A DNA stretch of 64,000 nucleotides from Peribacillus huizhouensis (GTDB taxonomy: Bacteria > Bacillota > Bacilli > Bacillales > DSM-1321), in the NCBI RefSeq assembly GCF_014138605.1, contig NZ_JACJHX010000001.1, positions 186,001 through 250,000 on the forward strand, read 5' to 3'. The first letter of the stretch is position 1. The number at the start of each line of letters is the position of its first letter. Both the position numbers and the translations under genes were made by a program. Below, one piece after another: positions 27,262 to 45,044 of this stretch. The notes under the pieces are model-generated. The model was not told the DNA's origin. It saw only the letters and a program-made list of their open reading frames with translations, and searched no databases.

Positions 27262-29940
27262 TTACTTAGTTTTTCTTAGTAGAAACGATCCAGCAAGTAA
27301 AAAAGTTGGAATAGATGCCATGCCAATTACTAGTAACCAATCACGCATAACAATCGGCAATGTATGAAAAATCGGTTGAAACGGTGGATAATAGATGACA
27401 ACAATCATCAATATTAGAGATGAGACTACTGCACCAATCAAATATTTATTACCAAACGGATTTCTAGAAAATATCGATTTTTCACTACGGCAATCAAATA
27501 CATGAATTAACTGCGCTAAAACGAGTGTTGCAAACGCAATTGTCTGCGCATAAACAAGATTGTCTGGATTGTTTTTATAGACGACAATAAAAGCTATTAA
27601 TGTCGCTAGCCCAATTAATATTCCACGTGAAATAATTTTCCACCCTAGCCCCCTTGCAAAAACTCCTTCATTCGGATGTCGGGGTTTGCGTTTCATTAAA
27701 TCTCCCTCCGCTTTGTCAAGCCCTAAAGCCATAGCCGGCAACCCATCTGTTACAAGGTTAACCCATAGAATTTGGATGGGAACGAGAGGAAGCGGCAATG
27801 CCATTAGCATAGCAAAAAACATCACCATTATTTCTCCGACATTGGATGCAAGTAAATACCTAATAAATTTACGGATATTTTCATAAATATTTCGCCCTTC
27901 AGCAATTGCAGATTTAATGGAAGCGAAATTATCGTCAAGTAAAATTAGAGATGAGGCTTCTTTTGCTACATCTGTTCCGGTAATTCCCATAGCAATCCCA
28001 ATATCAGCTGTTTTAATCGCCGGTGCATCATTTACTCCATCACCAGTCATAGCCACAATATGTCCTTTATTTTGGAATGCTTTGACGATCTTCAACTTAT
28101 CTTCAGGAGATACACGAGCAAACACTGCCACATTTTCAACAACATCCTCTAGGTCGCTTGCAGACATTTCTGTCAACTGCTTTCCTTCCATCACCTTTTC
28201 TTTTCCTCGTAAAATTCCCAATTGACTAGCAATAGCTTTCGCGGTTTGTGCATGGTCGCCTGTAATCATTACCGTTTTAATTCCTGCTTCTCTGCTTTCT
28301 TTTACAGCAAGACCAACTTCAGGTCTTGGAGGGTCTATCATGCCTTGTAAACCAATAAAGACTAAATTCTTTTCTGCTTCTGCTTCATCCAGCAAAATGG
28401 TCCCAGGTGATAACGGTTTATAGCCGATCGCAATAGTCCGCAAAGCTTGACTAGCAAGACCATTAATCGCCTCTTGTACATGTTTAATATTTTCTTTCGA
28501 AAGGAATTGTGATTTCTGCGACCATAGAATCGACTCACACCGAGAAATCAGTACGTCAGGAGCTCCTTTTACTACAACAAATTGCTTGCCATTCTCGTCT
28601 TTAACAATGACGCTCATCATTTTTCTTGTCGAATCGAATGGAAATTCCTTCACAATCGTAAAATTATTCATAATCGATTCACGAGTTAATCCTGCTTTCA
28701 TAGCACTTACAAGCAAAGCACCTTCAGTTGGATCTCCATCTACTACATATTTATCATCTTTTAATGCCAAATCTGCATGGTTACAAAGTAGCCCAAATGT
28801 AAGCAGCTGATGCAGAGGTTTTTCTGATTTCGGAGCTATCTTTTTGTCTCCTTCAAAAAATTCACCATCAGGCTGATACCCAGTACCTGTTACACTCCAT
28901 GTTTTTCCTCCACTCCAAACATGGGTCACTGTCATTTTATTTTGCGTCATCGTTCCTGTTTTGTCGGAACAAATGACTGAGGCGCAACCTAATGTTTCAA
29001 CAGCAGGGAGCTTACGTACGATCGCATTTTTTCGAATCATTCGCTGCACACCGAGCGATAATGCTACCGTAACGATAGCGGGCAGTCCTTCCGGTATTGC
29101 AGCTACTGCAAGTGAAACTCCAGACAAGAACATCGTATATAGATCATTCCCCTGCAAGATCCCTGTCGCTACTACAACAATTGTCAAGAAAATCGCTGTA
29201 AAAATAAGGATTTTCCCTAATTGTTCAAGTCTACGTTGCAACGGTGTGATCTGCGTTTCAGTAGATTGGAGTAAGTCGGCAATTTTCCCCATTGCCGTTT
29301 CCATTCCCGTTGCAACGACTACCCCTGTTCCACTTCCTCGAGTCACCATCGTTCCCATAAATGCATGATTAGCCTCATCACCGATACTTTCAACTTCATA
29401 TAGAATCGCTTCGCTTAGCTTTGCAACAGGTACAGATTCTCCAGTAAGAGCAGATTCTTCAATTTCTAAAGATGCCGATTCAATGATTCTTATATCAGCA
29501 CCTACCCTATCACCGCTCGTAAATTTTAAAATATCACCGACGACAACTTCTCGGGACGGTATCCTTTTCCATTCACCATCCCTAAGAACTTGTACTTGTG
29601 GCGCTGCCATTTGCTTTAACGCTTCAAGAGATTTCTCTGCTTTCCGTTCCTGAAAAAATCCTAAAAAACCATTCACTAAAATGATGGCAATGATTGCAAT
29701 TGCATCGATGTATTCACCAAGAATTCCTGAAATTAAAGTCGCAGCAAGTAAAACTATGACCATAAAATCCTTAAACTGCGCAAAAAATAACAGGATAGCT
29801 GATTGTTTTTCACCCTCTTGAAGTTCATTATATCCCTTTATTTTCTGCCTCTTACTAACTTCTTCCTCATTTAGACCTAGCCGAACATTCGTTTCTAAGG
29901 CCGTCTCTATTTGTTGCGTATCCATTTCTCTGAACTTCAT
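27262..29940 (-). CDS. yloB: P-type cation ATPase, probable Ca2+ transporter (YloB family)
   Basis: P-type II (SERCA/PMR1-like) ATPase that probably exports Ca2+; the B. subtilis relative is made during sporulation. 892 residues: N-terminal cation ATPase domain, membrane pairs near 55-95 and 245-300, actuator loop with [14 protein letters not shown] transport motif in helix M4, phosphorylation motif [12 protein letters not shown], hinge [12 protein letters not shown], and a C-terminal group of about six helices with [13 protein letters not shown]. Divergent from rqcH; monocistronic in appearance. Confidence 0.93.
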   Translation of the reverse strand: MKFREMDTQQIETALETNVRLGLNEEEVSKRQKIKGYNELQEGEKQSAILLFFAQFKDFMVIVLLAATLISGILGEYIDAIAIIAIILVNGFLGFFQERKAEKSLEALKQMAAPQVQVLRDGEWKRIPSREVVVGDILKFTSGDRVGADIRIIESASLEIEESALTGESVPVAKLSEAILYEVESIGDEANHAFMGTMVTRGSGTGVVVATGMETAMGKIADLLQSTETQITPLQRRLEQLGKILIFTAIFLTIVVVATGILQGNDLYTMFLSGVSLAVAAIPEGLPAIVTVALSLGVQRMIRKNAIVRKLPAVETLGCASVICSDKTGTMTQNKMTVTHVWSGGKTWSVTGTGYQPDGEFFEGDKKIAPKSEKPLHQLLTFGLLCNHADLALKDDKYVVDGDPTEGALLVSAMKAGLTRESIMNNFTIVKEFPFDSTRKMMSVIVKDENGKQFVVVKGAPDVLISRCESILWSQKSQFLSKENIKHVQEAINGLASQALRTIAIGYKPLSPGTILLDEAEAEKNLVFIGLQGMIDPPRPEVGLAVKESREAGIKTVMITGDHAQTAKAIASQLGILRGKEKVMEGKQLTEMSASDLEDVVENVAVFARVSPEDKLKIVKAFQNKGHIVAMTGDGVNDAPAIKTADIGIAMGITGTDVAKEASSLILLDDNFASIKSAIAEGRNIYENIRKFIRYLLASNVGEIMVMFFAMLMALPLPLVPIQILWVNLVTDGLPAMALGLDKAEGDLMKRKPRHPNEGVFARGLGWKIISRGILIGLATLIAFIVVYKNNPDNLVYAQTIAFATLVLAQLIHVFDCRSEKSIFSRNPFGNKYLIGAVVSSLILMIVVIYYPPFQPIFHTLPIVMRDWLLVIGMASIPTFLLAGSFLLRKTK

Positions 29941-30158
29941 TAAATATCACACATCCTCCACATAGAATGAATCAATCCCTGCCCAGACAATGTAGATTAA
30001 TTTCGCTTATCATACTTCTTCGTTGTAACCAAACTCTGCTATCTTTTAAGCTTTCAATAATATCCCCTTAAACTTGTCTTAATTCATGTTTATTCAGACT
30101 CGTCCTAAAACATGCTATAATTACGAAAAGTAGGAAGGTATCCCATAGCGATAGAGTA

Positions 30159-30187
30159 TTGACCTCGCAAACTAATGTACATAGATT
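30159..30187 (+). promoter_or_regulatory. Candidate promoter of rqcH
   Basis: TTGACC and TAGATT separated by 17 bp, about 95 bp upstream of the rqcH ATG in the divergent gap 29941-30280. The -10 match is only moderate. No other regulatory motif was recognised in this gap. Confidence 0.4.
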
Positions 30188-30280
30188 ATATGTAGTGTTT
30201 TAATACTGTATATTGCGGTTAGTGCGGGGGCAGAACCTTTTGCAACAGGTAAAAAATAAAAATAAAGGAAGTATAAACAA

Positions 30281-31996
30281 ATGTCGTTTGACGGTTTATT
30301 TACAAAAGCAATGACAGAAGAAATATCTTCTCAACTGAACGGTGGAAGAATCAATAAAATTCACCAGCCTTATAAAAATGAACTCATCCTTATCATTCGT
30401 GCTGGCGGGAAAAATCATAAACTCTTACTATCAGCACACCCAAGTTATGCAAGATTTCAACTTACAAAAGAAACCTATGAAAACCCAAAAGAACCACCGA
30501 TGTTTTGCATGTTGCTACGCAAACATTTAGAAGGCTATACAATTGAGAACATTTACCAAGAGGGCCTTGATCGGATGCTAATGATTGAAGTAAAAGGCAG
30601 AAATGAGCTCGGGGACCTGTCACAAAAACTATTAATTGTTGAAATAATGGGACGTCACAGTAATATTATCTTAGTAGATAAAGAAAAAAACATGATTTTA
30701 GATAGCATTAAACATGTTTCCTATGCAGTAAATAGTCATCGGGCCATCTTGCCTGGACAAACCTATATTGCACCACCAGCACAGGAAAAAAAGAATCCCT
30801 TTACTGCTACAGAAGATGATGTCCTAAAAGCCATTGATTTTAATGCAGGTAAAGTGGATAAACAAATGGTGGCCCATTTCGCTGGTGTCTCACCATTATT
30901 TGCGAAAGAAGTGATTCATACAGCAGGCCTAGTAAATCGGGCTACACTCCCCACCGCTTTTTTATCATTAATAAAGAAACTTGCGAACAGTGAATATTCA
31001 CCTATTATTGTGAATTCTGGTGAAAAAGAAGCATTCTATATGATAGAACTAAAACATATTCAAGGTGATAGCCATTCCTTTGCTACGTTAAGCGAAATGC
31101 TAGATCGCTATTATTTTGGTAAAGCTGAGCGAGATCGAGTGAAACAGCAAGGCAATGATCTGGAACGATTTATTGCGAATGAATTAGAAAAAAACAAAAA
31201 GAAAATTGGCAAACTTGAAAGAACTTTGCAAGAAAGTGAACGTGGAGAAGAATATCAACTGTTCGGTGAGCTAATAACTGCGAATCTTTATCAAATGAAA
31301 CGTGGCATGAAAGAAATTGAAGTGATTAATTATTACGAAGAAGATGGCCGTACGGTTACCATTAGATTGAATCCACAAAAGACTCCGGCAGAAAATGCAC
31401 AGAAGTATTTCTCGAAATATCAAAAAGCAAAAAATGCTGTTGTCTATGTTCAAGAACAAATTAAAAAAGCGGAAGCTGAAGTCGCCTATTTCGATCGTTT
31501 GCACCAGCAGCTACAATCTGCTTCACCAAAAGATATTGACGAAATACGTGAAGAGCTACAAGAAGAAGGCTATATAAAAAAGAAACACAAAAAAGGCATG
31601 AAAAAGCCCGCAAACCAAAAGCCACAGCTTGAACAATATTATTCAAGCGATGGCACGCAAATCTTTGTAGGTAAAAATAATAAACAAAATGAGTATTTAA
31701 CAAATAAATTTGCACGTCGTGATGAAATCTGGCTGCATACTAAAGACATTCCTGGCTCCCATGTCGTCATCCGCAGTGAAGATCCAAGTAACGAAACGAT
31801 CAAAGAGGCTGCAGGATTGGCGGCTTACTTTAGCAAAGCGCAAACGTCTAGTTCTGTACCGGTCGATTTCACAAAGATACGCTATGTAAAAAAACCGAAC
31901 GGCTCAAAACCTGGCTTTGTTATATACGATAACCAACAAACGGTTTATGTGACACCAAGCCCAGATCAAGTCATTGGATTGAAGGTTGAAAAATAG
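30281..31996 (+). CDS. rqcH: RqcH, ribosome-associated quality control protein (NFACT/FbpA family)
   Basis: Binds stalled 50S-peptidyl-tRNA complexes and recruits tRNA-Ala to add alanine tails that mark truncated proteins. 571 residues: NFACT-N domain (about 1-250, with the [14 protein letters not shown] segment), helix-hairpin-helix region, coiled coils (about 290-440), and C-terminal NFACT-R domain containing [19 protein letters not shown]. Also described as a fibronectin-binding family in pathogens. An AAAGGAAG site lies about 8 bases before the ATG. One of two plus-strand genes. Confidence 0.95.
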   Translation: MSFDGLFTKAMTEEISSQLNGGRINKIHQPYKNELILIIRAGGKNHKLLLSAHPSYARFQLTKETYENPKEPPMFCMLLRKHLEGYTIENIYQEGLDRMLMIEVKGRNELGDLSQKLLIVEIMGRHSNIILVDKEKNMILDSIKHVSYAVNSHRAILPGQTYIAPPAQEKKNPFTATEDDVLKAIDFNAGKVDKQMVAHFAGVSPLFAKEVIHTAGLVNRATLPTAFLSLIKKLANSEYSPIIVNSGEKEAFYMIELKHIQGDSHSFATLSEMLDRYYFGKAERDRVKQQGNDLERFIANELEKNKKKIGKLERTLQESERGEEYQLFGELITANLYQMKRGMKEIEVINYYEEDGRTVTIRLNPQKTPAENAQKYFSKYQKAKNAVVYVQEQIKKAEAEVAYFDRLHQQLQSASPKDIDEIREELQEEGYIKKKHKKGMKKPANQKPQLEQYYSSDGTQIFVGKNNKQNEYLTNKFARRDEIWLHTKDIPGSHVVIRSEDPSNETIKEAAGLAAYFSKAQTSSSVPVDFTKIRYVKKPNGSKPGFVIYDNQQTVYVTPSPDQVIGLKVEK

Positions 31997-32022
31997 AGTA
32001 AATTTTTATATAAAGCGATGAA

Positions 32023-32114
32023 CAAAAAAAGGGTCTGACCTCACACTCTATATATCGTCTATTGTACGATGTACATGTTAATTAAACGACTATAGTAGTT
32101 GTGAGGTCAGACCC
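32023..32114 (-). terminator. Terminator of the pyr operon (GGTCTGACC family)
   Basis: Perfect 15-bp stem GGGTCTGACCTCACA (32031-32045) with TGTGAGGTCAGACCC (32100-32114) around a 54-base partly paired loop. On the minus strand it is followed by seven T residues, so it terminates pyrE transcription. On the plus strand there is no T-run after it, but it could still slow rqcH read-through. Confidence 0.8.
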
Positions 32115-32134
32115 AAAAGCTTTCATTTATTAAT

Positions 32135-32759
32135 TTATACGGTCATCCATGTTGTATCTGTAGGGTTTATTCTCCATTTATTTAATTTCTCAATATCATC
32201 TTCCAAAATATACCCTTCACGGCTTGCAACTTGGATTAAGCTAGAATAATCACTTAGAGAGTAAGAGCGAATATTCGCTGCTTCAAGTTGTTTTCTTCCT
32301 TCCTCTAATCCATATGTAAAGATCGATACGACCCCTAATACATCACAGCCTGCTTCACGAAGAGCCTGCACGGATTCAATCACACTTCCTCCTGTGGAAA
32401 CAAGATCTTCAATGACAATTACTCTATCACCTGACCCTACTTTACCTTCTACTTGATTGCCTTTTCCATGGCCTTTTGGTTTAGAACGTACATAGCACAT
32501 CGGCAGATTCATATTCTCGCTTACCCAAGCAGCATGGGCAATCGCACCTGTCGCTGTCCCAGCAATAATCTCGGTCTCAGGAAAGTGTTCTTCAATTAAT
32601 GTTTGCAACCCAGTCGCGATTTGTCTACGAACATCAGGATAAGAGAGGGTTAATCTGTTATCACAATAAATGGGGGATTTAATACCAGAGGACCATGTGA
32701 ATGGGTCATTCGGTTGTAAAAATACGGCTTTAATTTTCAATAATTGTTCTGCAATTTGT

Positions 32760-32770
<11 letters not shown>
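32135..32770 (-). CDS. pyrE: Orotate phosphoribosyltransferase
   Basis: Makes orotidine 5'-phosphate from orotate and PRPP. 211 residues with the PRPP motif [14 protein letters not shown] and the substrate lysines in [14 protein letters not shown] place the start at ATG 32770 (GGGAGG upstream); a TTG two codons earlier is possible. It overlaps pyrF by 11 bases and is the last gene of the operon. Confidence 0.96.
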
Positions 32771-35170
<2,400 letters not shown>

Positions 35171-35174
<4 letters not shown>

Positions 35175-38100
35175 GTATAAATAACCTCCCGACTCTGAGA
35201 TGCATGTTCCATTGGCTCTGCTGTAAAATTCATTGACTCGATTACACCAAGAATCGCTTCAGCTGTATCAAGGGATGTTAGACAAGGGATATTATTTTCA
35301 ACGGATTCGCGGCGGATCCGGAAACCGTCACGTTCAGGCTGCTTCCCTTTCGTTAATGTATTCACAACGAGCTGTGCTTCACCCATTCTAATAACATCCA
35401 GCACATTTTTATTCTCCGAACCGATTTTATCAACGATCGACACTGGGATGTTTTCATTTTTCAGCATAGCTGCAGTACCGCTTGTTGCAATCAAGTTATA
35501 ACCAATTGCATGAAAGCGTCTTGCAAGCTCTAACACTTCTTCTTTATCTTTGTCAGCCACTGTCAACAAGACTGATCCATGTTCTCTAACTTTCATACCA
35601 GATGCTACGAGCCCTTTGTACAACGCTTTTTCCAACGTAACGTCCTTACCCATTACTTCACCTGTAGATTTCATTTCAGGCCCTAAAGTAATATCAACTC
35701 TTTTTAATTTTGCAAAAGAGAAAACAGGTACTTTTACATAGACGCCCTTCTTCTCAGGCACAAGACCATTAATAAACCCTAGTTCCTCTAATGTCTTACC
35801 AAGAATAACCTTCGTAGCAAGATTAGCCATCGGAATATTCGTGATTTTACTTAAAAACGGAACTGTACGGCTAGATCGAGGGTTCACTTCAATTACATAT
35901 ACTTCATCTTTACTGATGACATATTGAATGTTAAGTAAGCCGATGATATTAAGTCCTTTTGCTAATTTCTCAGTATACTCTACGATTTTCTCCATTTGCA
36001 AAGCTGTAATATTCTGCGGAGGATAGACGGCAATAGAGTCGCCTGAATGGACGCCAGCACGCTCGATATGTTCCATTATTCCCGGAATCACAACTGTATT
36101 TCCATCTGAAATGGCATCTACTTCAATTTCTTTTCCTGTTAAATAACGATCAATCAAGACAGGGTGTTCCGGATTAATTTTTACCGCATGTTTCATATAG
36201 TGTAGAAGTTCTTCTTCTTTATCGACAATTTCCATCGCTCTACCACCAAGAACATAGGAAGGCCTAACTAATGTAGGATAGCCGATTTCTGTTGCAATTT
36301 TAACTGCTTCTTCGACCGAAAAGGCTGTTTTTCCTTTTGGTTGTGGAATCGCCATTTCTGATAATGCATGTTCAAACTTATCTCTGTTCTCTGCTCGGTC
36401 TAAATCTTCAAGTGATGTTCCAAGGATCGTCACGCCATGTTCCGCTAATTGTGCAGCAAGATTGATTGCCGTTTGGCCGCCAAATTGGACGACAACCCCA
36501 ATTGGTTTTTCAAGATCAATCACATGCATAACATCTTCTATGGTCAGCGGTTCAAAATACAATTTGTCAGAAATACTGAAATCCGTTGATACAGTTTCTG
36601 GATTATTGTTGATAATAATTGCCTCATACCCAGCTTCTTTAATCGCCCAAACTGAGTGAACAGTCGCATAATCAAACTCTACACCTTGACCGATGCGGAT
36701 TGGACCTGACCCAAGTACAACAACACTTTTCTTATCTGTCACTACAGACTCATTCTCATCCTCAAACGTTCCATAAAAGTACGGTGTCTCTGACTCGAAT
36801 TCTGCAGCACATGTATCGACCATTTTGTATACAGGCATGATTCCTTTTTCTTTTCGCCACTTGTATACCGTTATTTCTTGTTCTTGCCAAAGTGATGCGA
36901 TTTTTTTATCAGAAAAGCCCATTTGCTTACCTGTCAATAAAATTTCTTCATCAAACGGATTCTGCTTTAATACTTGTTCAAACTCTACGATGTTTTTTAA
37001 TTTTTGTAAGAAAAATAAATCGATTTCGCTCCATTCATGAATCGTTTGAATCGTCACACCTCTTCGGAGAGCTTCGCCGATATAAAATAATCGTTCGTCG
37101 CCAGCTTTTCGAATTCTCTTTTCTATTACAGCATCATTAGTATCATCTTGTAGCTCTAAATGATGAAATCCTGCTTCTAGTGAACGGACCGCTTTTAAAA
37201 TGGACTCTTCAAATGTTCGACCGATTGCCATAACTTCGCCCGTTGCTTTCATTTGTGTTCCAAGGTTCCGATTTGCTGATTCGAATTTATCGAATGGCCA
37301 GCGAGGAATTTTCGTTACGACATAATCCAAAGCTGGTTCAAAGCTTGCATAGGTTTTTCCTGTTACTGGATTCATCATTTCATCTAGCGTTAAACCAACG
37401 GCAATCTTTGCAGCTAGTTTAGCGATCGGATAGCCTGTTGCTTTTGATGCAAGTGCAGAAGAACGACTTACACGCGGGTTCACTTCAATCACATAATATT
37501 GATAGCTGTATGGGTCAAGTGCAAGCTGGACATTACATCCCCCTTCGATCTTCAGCGCTCTAATTATTTTCAATGATGTGTTTCTAAGCATTTGATATTC
37601 ACGGTCACTTAATGTTTGGCTTGGCGCAGCTACGATTGAATCACCTGTATGAACTCCTACTGGGTCGAAATTCTCCATATTGCAGACAACGATAGCATTG
37701 TCATTCGCATCACGCATGACTTCATATTCAATTTCTTTGAAGCCGGCAATGCTTTTTTCTAACAAGCATTGAGTTACCGGACTACTTTTCAAACCTCCCG
37801 TTACAATTTCAAGTAGTTCGTCTTCATCAGAACAAATCCCGCCGCCTGTTCCGCCTAATGTAAAGGCAGGGCGGACAATGACTGGGTAGCCAACACGTTC
37901 TACGAATTTTTTTGCTTCTTCTAAGTTATGAATAATTTCACTGTCCGGTACAGGTTCACCAAGCTCATTCATTAAGCTACGGAATAAATCTCGATCTTCT
38001 GCTTGTTGAATCGCAGATAGTTTCGTTCCAAGAATTTCGACGCCGCATTCTTCAAGAATGCCAGCATTCGCAAGTTCTACAGCCATATTCAGTCCCGTCT

Positions 38101-38377
38101 GTCCTCCCAATGTCGGCAATAAAGCATCAGGACGTTCTTTACGGATAATTTTACTTACGAATTCAAGTGTGATCGGCTCGATATAAACTTTGTCAGCCAT
38201 TTCACTGTCAGTCATAATCGTCGCTGGATTTGAATTAATCAAAATGACGCGGTATCCTTCTTCTTTTAAAGCCATACAAGCTTGAGTTCCTGCATAATCA
38301 AATTCTGCTGCTTGGCCGATAACTATAGGACCTGAACCAATCACAAGGATGCTTTTTATATTCGTACGTTTCGGCAT
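35171..38377 (-). CDS. carB: Carbamoyl-phosphate synthase, large subunit (pyrimidine-specific)
   Basis: Makes carbamoyl phosphate from ammonia, bicarbonate and two ATP. 1068 residues with the two homologous ATP-grasp halves (each starting [19 protein letters not shown] or [18 protein letters not shown]) and a C-terminal MGS-like allosteric domain. Named pyrAB in B. subtilis; its location in the pyr operon indicates the pyrimidine-regulated form. It overlaps the carA end by 22 bases. Confidence 0.97.
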
Positions 38378-39458
38378 AATTCTTCCCCCTTCAAGGCATG
38401 TGCTTCAATCATTTTGTAAAATTCATCAAATAAGTAATTAGCGTCTTCTGGACCTGGCGATGCTTCTGGGTGGTATTGTACAGTAAATGCTGGGTATGAT
38501 TTATGCTTTAACCCTTCAATCGTTGCGTCATTCAATGCAATATGAGTCACTTCAAGGTCTGTACCCTGGATCGAGTCTGCATTTACGGTATAGCCATGAT
38601 TCTGAGATGTCAAAGCAACTTTTCCAGTTCGTAAGTCTTTAACTGGATGATTCGAACCGCGGTGACCGAATTTCATTTTTTCCGTTTTGCATCCATTTGC
38701 TAAAGCAAACAACTGATGACCTAAACAAATCCCAAAAATCGGAACTTTCCCTTGTAATTCTTTTATCATTTCAATCGCACATGTTACATCTTCTGGGTCT
38801 CCAGGTCCGTTCGACAGCATGATACCATCAGGATGGAGATTTAACACTTCTTTAGCCGTAGAATTATGTGGGACAACTATTACATCAAATCCACGGTCAT
38901 TCAAATCTCTTAAAATACCTTGTTTCATTCCATAATCTACAAGCACGACCCGATATCCTCTGCCTGGATTACGATATGCTGTTTTCGTCGAAACTTGTTT
39001 CACTTGGTTTACAGGCAAAACAGTTGCTTTCATTTGCTCAATAATACCTTCTGGTTTATGTTGGAGGTCGCAAATGAATCCTTTTAATGTTCCATGGTTT
39101 CGAATGATTCTTGTAAGTTTTCTTGTATCTATGCCACTTATCCCAGGAATCCCCTTTTGTTTTAAAAATTCATCCAAAGACAGTTCACTGCGCCAATTTG
39201 ATGGCAGATCAGCAACTTCTTTAACGACCATACCAGCAATCGCTGGATGAATCGATTCAAAATCATCACGATTTATTCCGTAATTTCCGATCAGTGGATA
39301 TGTTAAGGTTACAATTTGGCCACAGTATGACGGGTCTGACAAAATCTCTTGATACCCTGTCATTCCTGTATTAAATACAACCTCACCAATTTTTTCAGTC
39401 GAGCTACCAAATGCTTTTCCAATAAAAACCGTACCATCTTCAAGGATTAGTTGTCTTT

Positions 39459-39462
<4 letters not shown>
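38356..39462 (-). CDS. carA: Carbamoyl-phosphate synthase, small subunit (pyrimidine-specific)
   Basis: Glutaminase subunit that feeds ammonia to CarB. 368 residues; class I amidotransferase triad visible as Cys in [13 protein letters not shown] and His/Glu in [12 protein letters not shown] place the start at ATG 39462 ([10 protein letters not shown]) since it overlaps the pyrC stop as ATGA and has GGAAG upstream; the frame stays open 24 bases further. pyrAA in B. subtilis. Confidence 0.96.
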
Positions 39463-41670
<2,208 letters not shown>

Positions 41671-41672
41671 CT

Positions 41673-41790
41673 AAAAAAAATACCCTGCCATAAAGGACAG
41701 GGTGAGGGTAGGCAAAGATAGAAGGTGTAAATTTCATTCACCTCTCTTACCTATCACACCCTTAGTAGCCTCTCTGGACTTCTTTTAAAA
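41673..41790 (-). ncRNA. PyrR-dependent attenuator upstream of pyrB
   Basis: On the minus strand the PyrR-binding loop AGTCCAGAGAGGCT (41767-41780) is followed by an antiterminator region and a terminator hairpin ACCCTGTCC ... GGCAGGGT with eight T residues (around 41674-41703). UMP/UTP-bound PyrR stabilises the loop and allows termination before pyrB. Confidence 0.92.
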
Positions 41791-41809
41791 GGTGATAAAA
41801 TCTATATAA

Positions 41810-41914
41810 GGATGTTCAAAAAGTCCGGTAAAAATAACTGTCGAATTTCTTCGTCGCTTTGTCTCTCCTCGAACATCTCGGCTCTTTTTATCCTCCTTTT
41901 TGAACACGCACTTT
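41810..41914 (+). repeat. TGTTCAAAAAG-bounded intergenic element, copy R2
   Basis: About 105 bp flanked by TGTTCAAAAAG and CTTTTTGAACA, with the same right-hand block as R1 (CTCGGCTCTTTTTATCCTCC). It lies directly between the pyrP stop and the pyrB attenuator, within the pyr transcript. Non-coding. Confidence 0.75.
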
Positions 41915-41936
41915 ATGATATTTTTTATTAAAATGA

Positions 41937-43241
41937 TTAATTTTCAAACATATCTCCTGAAACTTTTTCTCTTCCAGGTAAGATAAGATTTAGTAAGATG
42001 CCGACGATTGCAGATAATGCCATGCCCGATAAAGAAACTTCATCCGACAATTTTAGAAATGCACCGCCAATCCCTAATACTAGTATGACAGAAGCAATCA
42101 TTAAGTTTCTTTTTTTATCAAAATCGATTTTATTATCAACCAGCATTCTCAAGCCGCTTGATGCAATAATCCCGAATAGAAGGATGGAGATGCCACCCAT
42201 TACTGCAGAAGGGATCGAGCTTATAACCGCAGAGATTTTACCTACAAATCCAAAAATGATTGCCGTTACTGCTGCTCCACCGATAATGTATACACTGAAT
42301 GCTTTTGTCATGGTTAGTACACCGATATTTTCACCGTAAGAGGTAAGTGGTGGCCCTCCTATGATTGAGCCGATCATAATTCCAGCGCCATCACCTGCTA
42401 TCGAACGATGTAATCCAGGCTTTTCAAGGAAGTTTCGTCCTACTACTTTACTTAATACCATTTGATGGCCAATATGTTCGGAAAGAGTCACAATCGCGAC
42501 TGGAACCATAATGGCGATGACTCCCCAAGAAAATGTAGGAGTGTATGTTGCAAATGGCACCATGAATTCTGGTATTTCAAACCAATTTGCTTCTCGAATT
42601 GGTTCAAAATTAACGATGCCAGCAATAATTGAACAAATGTATCCGACGGTGATACCGATTAAAATCGGTATCAAACCGAAGAAGCCTTTAAAATAAATGT
42701 TTCCAATTATCGTGACAATTAAAGTAATCAGGGCAATTGTGATATTCGTAATACTATAAATCTGATTATCTGTATTTGGATTAATATACATGGCCATATT
42801 TACAGCCGTAGGAGCTAAGCTCAAGCCAATAACCATAATAACTGGTCCAACGACAACTGGCGGCAGGATATTCATTAACCAATTTAACCCGGCTTTATAA
42901 ATAATCAGTGCAACAAGCCCGTAAACCAACCCTGCAACGAAACAGCCGATCATGGCACTGCCGGGTCCACTAGATGCTTTTGCAGCAATAATTGGTGATA
43001 TAAAAGCGAATGATGAGCCTAGATAAGCCGGAATCTTTCCTTTTGTAATGAGCAGGTATGCTAACGTACCTAGTCCACTTGATATGAGTGCTACCGCTGG
43101 ACTAAGTCCTACTAAGAAGGGAACTAGTACTGTTGCGCCAAACATAGCGAATAAATGCTGTAAACTTAATGTAAGCCAATGCCCTAATTTAGGTACATCT
43201 TCTACATCATACATGATGTCTTTTTTCTTTACTTGTTCCAT
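41937..43241 (-). CDS. pyrP: Uracil permease
   Basis: Proton-coupled uracil importer of the NCS2 family. 434 residues from ATG 43241 (MEQVKKKDIM), chosen for its GGAGG site; a longer frame lies inside the attenuator terminator. About 12-14 hydrophobic segments. Family features include SLQHLFAMFGATVLVPFL near the N-terminus, the VTLSEHIGHQMVLSK segment (conserved Glu and His) and GGPPLTSYGENIGVL. Confidence 0.97.
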   Translation of the reverse strand: MEQVKKKDIMYDVEDVPKLGHWLTLSLQHLFAMFGATVLVPFLVGLSPAVALISSGLGTLAYLLITKGKIPAYLGSSFAFISPIIAAKASSGPGSAMIGCFVAGLVYGLVALIIYKAGLNWLMNILPPVVVGPVIMVIGLSLAPTAVNMAMYINPNTDNQIYSITNITIALITLIVTIIGNIYFKGFFGLIPILIGITVGYICSIIAGIVNFEPIREANWFEIPEFMVPFATYTPTFSWGVIAIMVPVAIVTLSEHIGHQMVLSKVVGRNFLEKPGLHRSIAGDGAGIMIGSIIGGPPLTSYGENIGVLTMTKAFSVYIIGGAAVTAIIFGFVGKISAVISSIPSAVMGGISILLFGIIASSGLRMLVDNKIDFDKKRNLMIASVILVLGIGGAFLKLSDEVSLSGMALSAIVGILLNLILPGREKVSGDMFEN

Positions 43242-43261
43242 GAAACTTTCCTCCAATTTAC

Positions 43262-43385
43262 ATAAAAAAAATCCTCTTTGTCTTTTGCACAAAGAGGATT
43301 GCTTAAGACTTGATGATGCCTGTATTAAGGCATGTCACGTCTAAACATTCTCCCCTTTGTCAGCCTCTCAGGACCGCCTATTAAA
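43262..43385 (-). ncRNA. PyrR-dependent attenuator upstream of pyrP
   Basis: Minus-strand PyrR-binding loop GGTCCTGAGAGGCT (43361-43374), then a terminator of 11 bp, AATCCTCTTTG with CAAAGAGGATT (43270-43300), followed by eight T residues. Second of the three PyrR attenuators. Confidence 0.92.
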
Positions 43386-43396
43386 AAGGGCTTTAT

Positions 43397-43939
<543 letters not shown>

Positions 43940-43974
43940 TTATGTCTCCCCGCCTCACTTTATGATGGGTTTAT

Positions 43975-44085
43975 AATCATTAAAAAATCCCCTTACCAAG
44001 AAGGCACGGGGAATTTTTTAATTGGCAATAAAAGTTAGCCAATTTATCCGTTTCCTTCTCGGTCTCACTGGACCGTTTTAAAGGT
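43975..44085 (-). ncRNA. PyrR-dependent attenuator upstream of pyrR
   Basis: Minus-strand binding loop GGTCCAGTGAGACC (44061-44074) followed by antiterminator sequence and a terminator (TTCCCC ... GGGGATTTTTT, 43980-44022). First attenuator, giving autoregulation of pyrR. Confidence 0.92.
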
Positions 44086-44129
44086 TCATAATTTACATAA
44101 ACTTATCTTATCTCTATTTTATAAAGCTG

Positions 44130-45044
44130 TCAATTACTTTTTGATAGATAATCCAACACGTCTATAAACTCTTTTGGTAGCGGTGCTTCAAATTCTATAT
44201 ACTCCTTCGTACGCGGATGTACAAAGCCTAGCAATCCTGCGTGTAGAGCTTGTCCATTAATATCCAATGTTTTCCTTGGACCGTATTTCGGATCTCCAGC
44301 GAGCGGATATCCGATATATTTCATGTGGACACGAATTTGATGGGTTCTTCCTGTCTCTAATTGACATTCAACATGAGTGAAATTCTTGAATCGTTTGATT
44401 ACCCTGAAATGAGTAACAGCCTTTTTTGAATTTTCATCAGTCACAGTCATACTTTGGCGATCTTTCTTATCACGACCAATTGGTGCATCAATCGTTCCAA
44501 AATCATGGGGAATCACACCGTGTACAATTGCTTGATATTTTCTAGTTACAGATTTATCAACCAACTGTTGCACAAGACTTTCATGGGCCATATCATTTTT
44601 AGCAACCATTAATAAACCTGATGTATCCTTATCAATACGGTGAACGATTCCTGGACGCATGACCCCATTAATACCTGATAAATCCGTACAGTGGGCCATT
44701 AAGCCATTAACAAGTGTGCCAGAAGTATGACCAGGAGCCGGGTGAACGACCATACCACGAGGTTTGTTCACTACAAGAACATCACTATCTTCATAAAAGA
44801 CCTCTAAGTTCATTTCTTCTGCAACTACATCCAATTCTTCAAGTTCAGGGATCTTAACGATGACTTCATCGCCTTCTTGGCATTTGTAATTCGTTTTTAC
44901 AGCAACACCATTCACAAGAACATGGCCCTCTTTAATCCATTGCTGAACTTGATTTCGAGACCATTCCTCGTTCAAAGTTGCTAACGCCTTGTCAATTCGT
45001 GCTTTACTTTCTGATGATTCAATGATGTATGAAAAATTAGTCAT
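44130..45044 (-). CDS. ylyB: RluD-type pseudouridine synthase (YlyB)
   Basis: Large-subunit rRNA pseudouridine synthase of the RluA/RluD family; exact target bases in Bacillus are not established. 304 residues: N-terminal S4 domain (about 12-75), catalytic domain with [16 protein letters not shown] containing the catalytic Asp, and [10 protein letters not shown]. Overlaps the lspA stop by 8 bases. Confidence 0.93.
   Translation of the reverse strand: MTNFSYIIESSESKARIDKALATLNEEWSRNQVQQWIKEGHVLVNGVAVKTNYKCQEGDEVIVKIPELEELDVVAEEMNLEVFYEDSDVLVVNKPRGMVVHPAPGHTSGTLVNGLMAHCTDLSGINGVMRPGIVHRIDKDTSGLLMVAKNDMAHESLVQQLVDKSVTRKYQAIVHGVIPHDFGTIDAPIGRDKKDRQSMTVTDENSKKAVTHFRVIKRFKNFTHVECQLETGRTHQIRVHMKYIGYPLAGDPKYGPRKTLDINGQALHAGLLGFVHPRTKEYIEFEAPLPKEFIDVLDYLSKSN

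Noticed and set aside
28961-29368. 135-codon plus-strand frame inside the Ca2+-ATPase gene
   Set aside because: Antisense shadow; the ATPase frame carries all conserved motifs.
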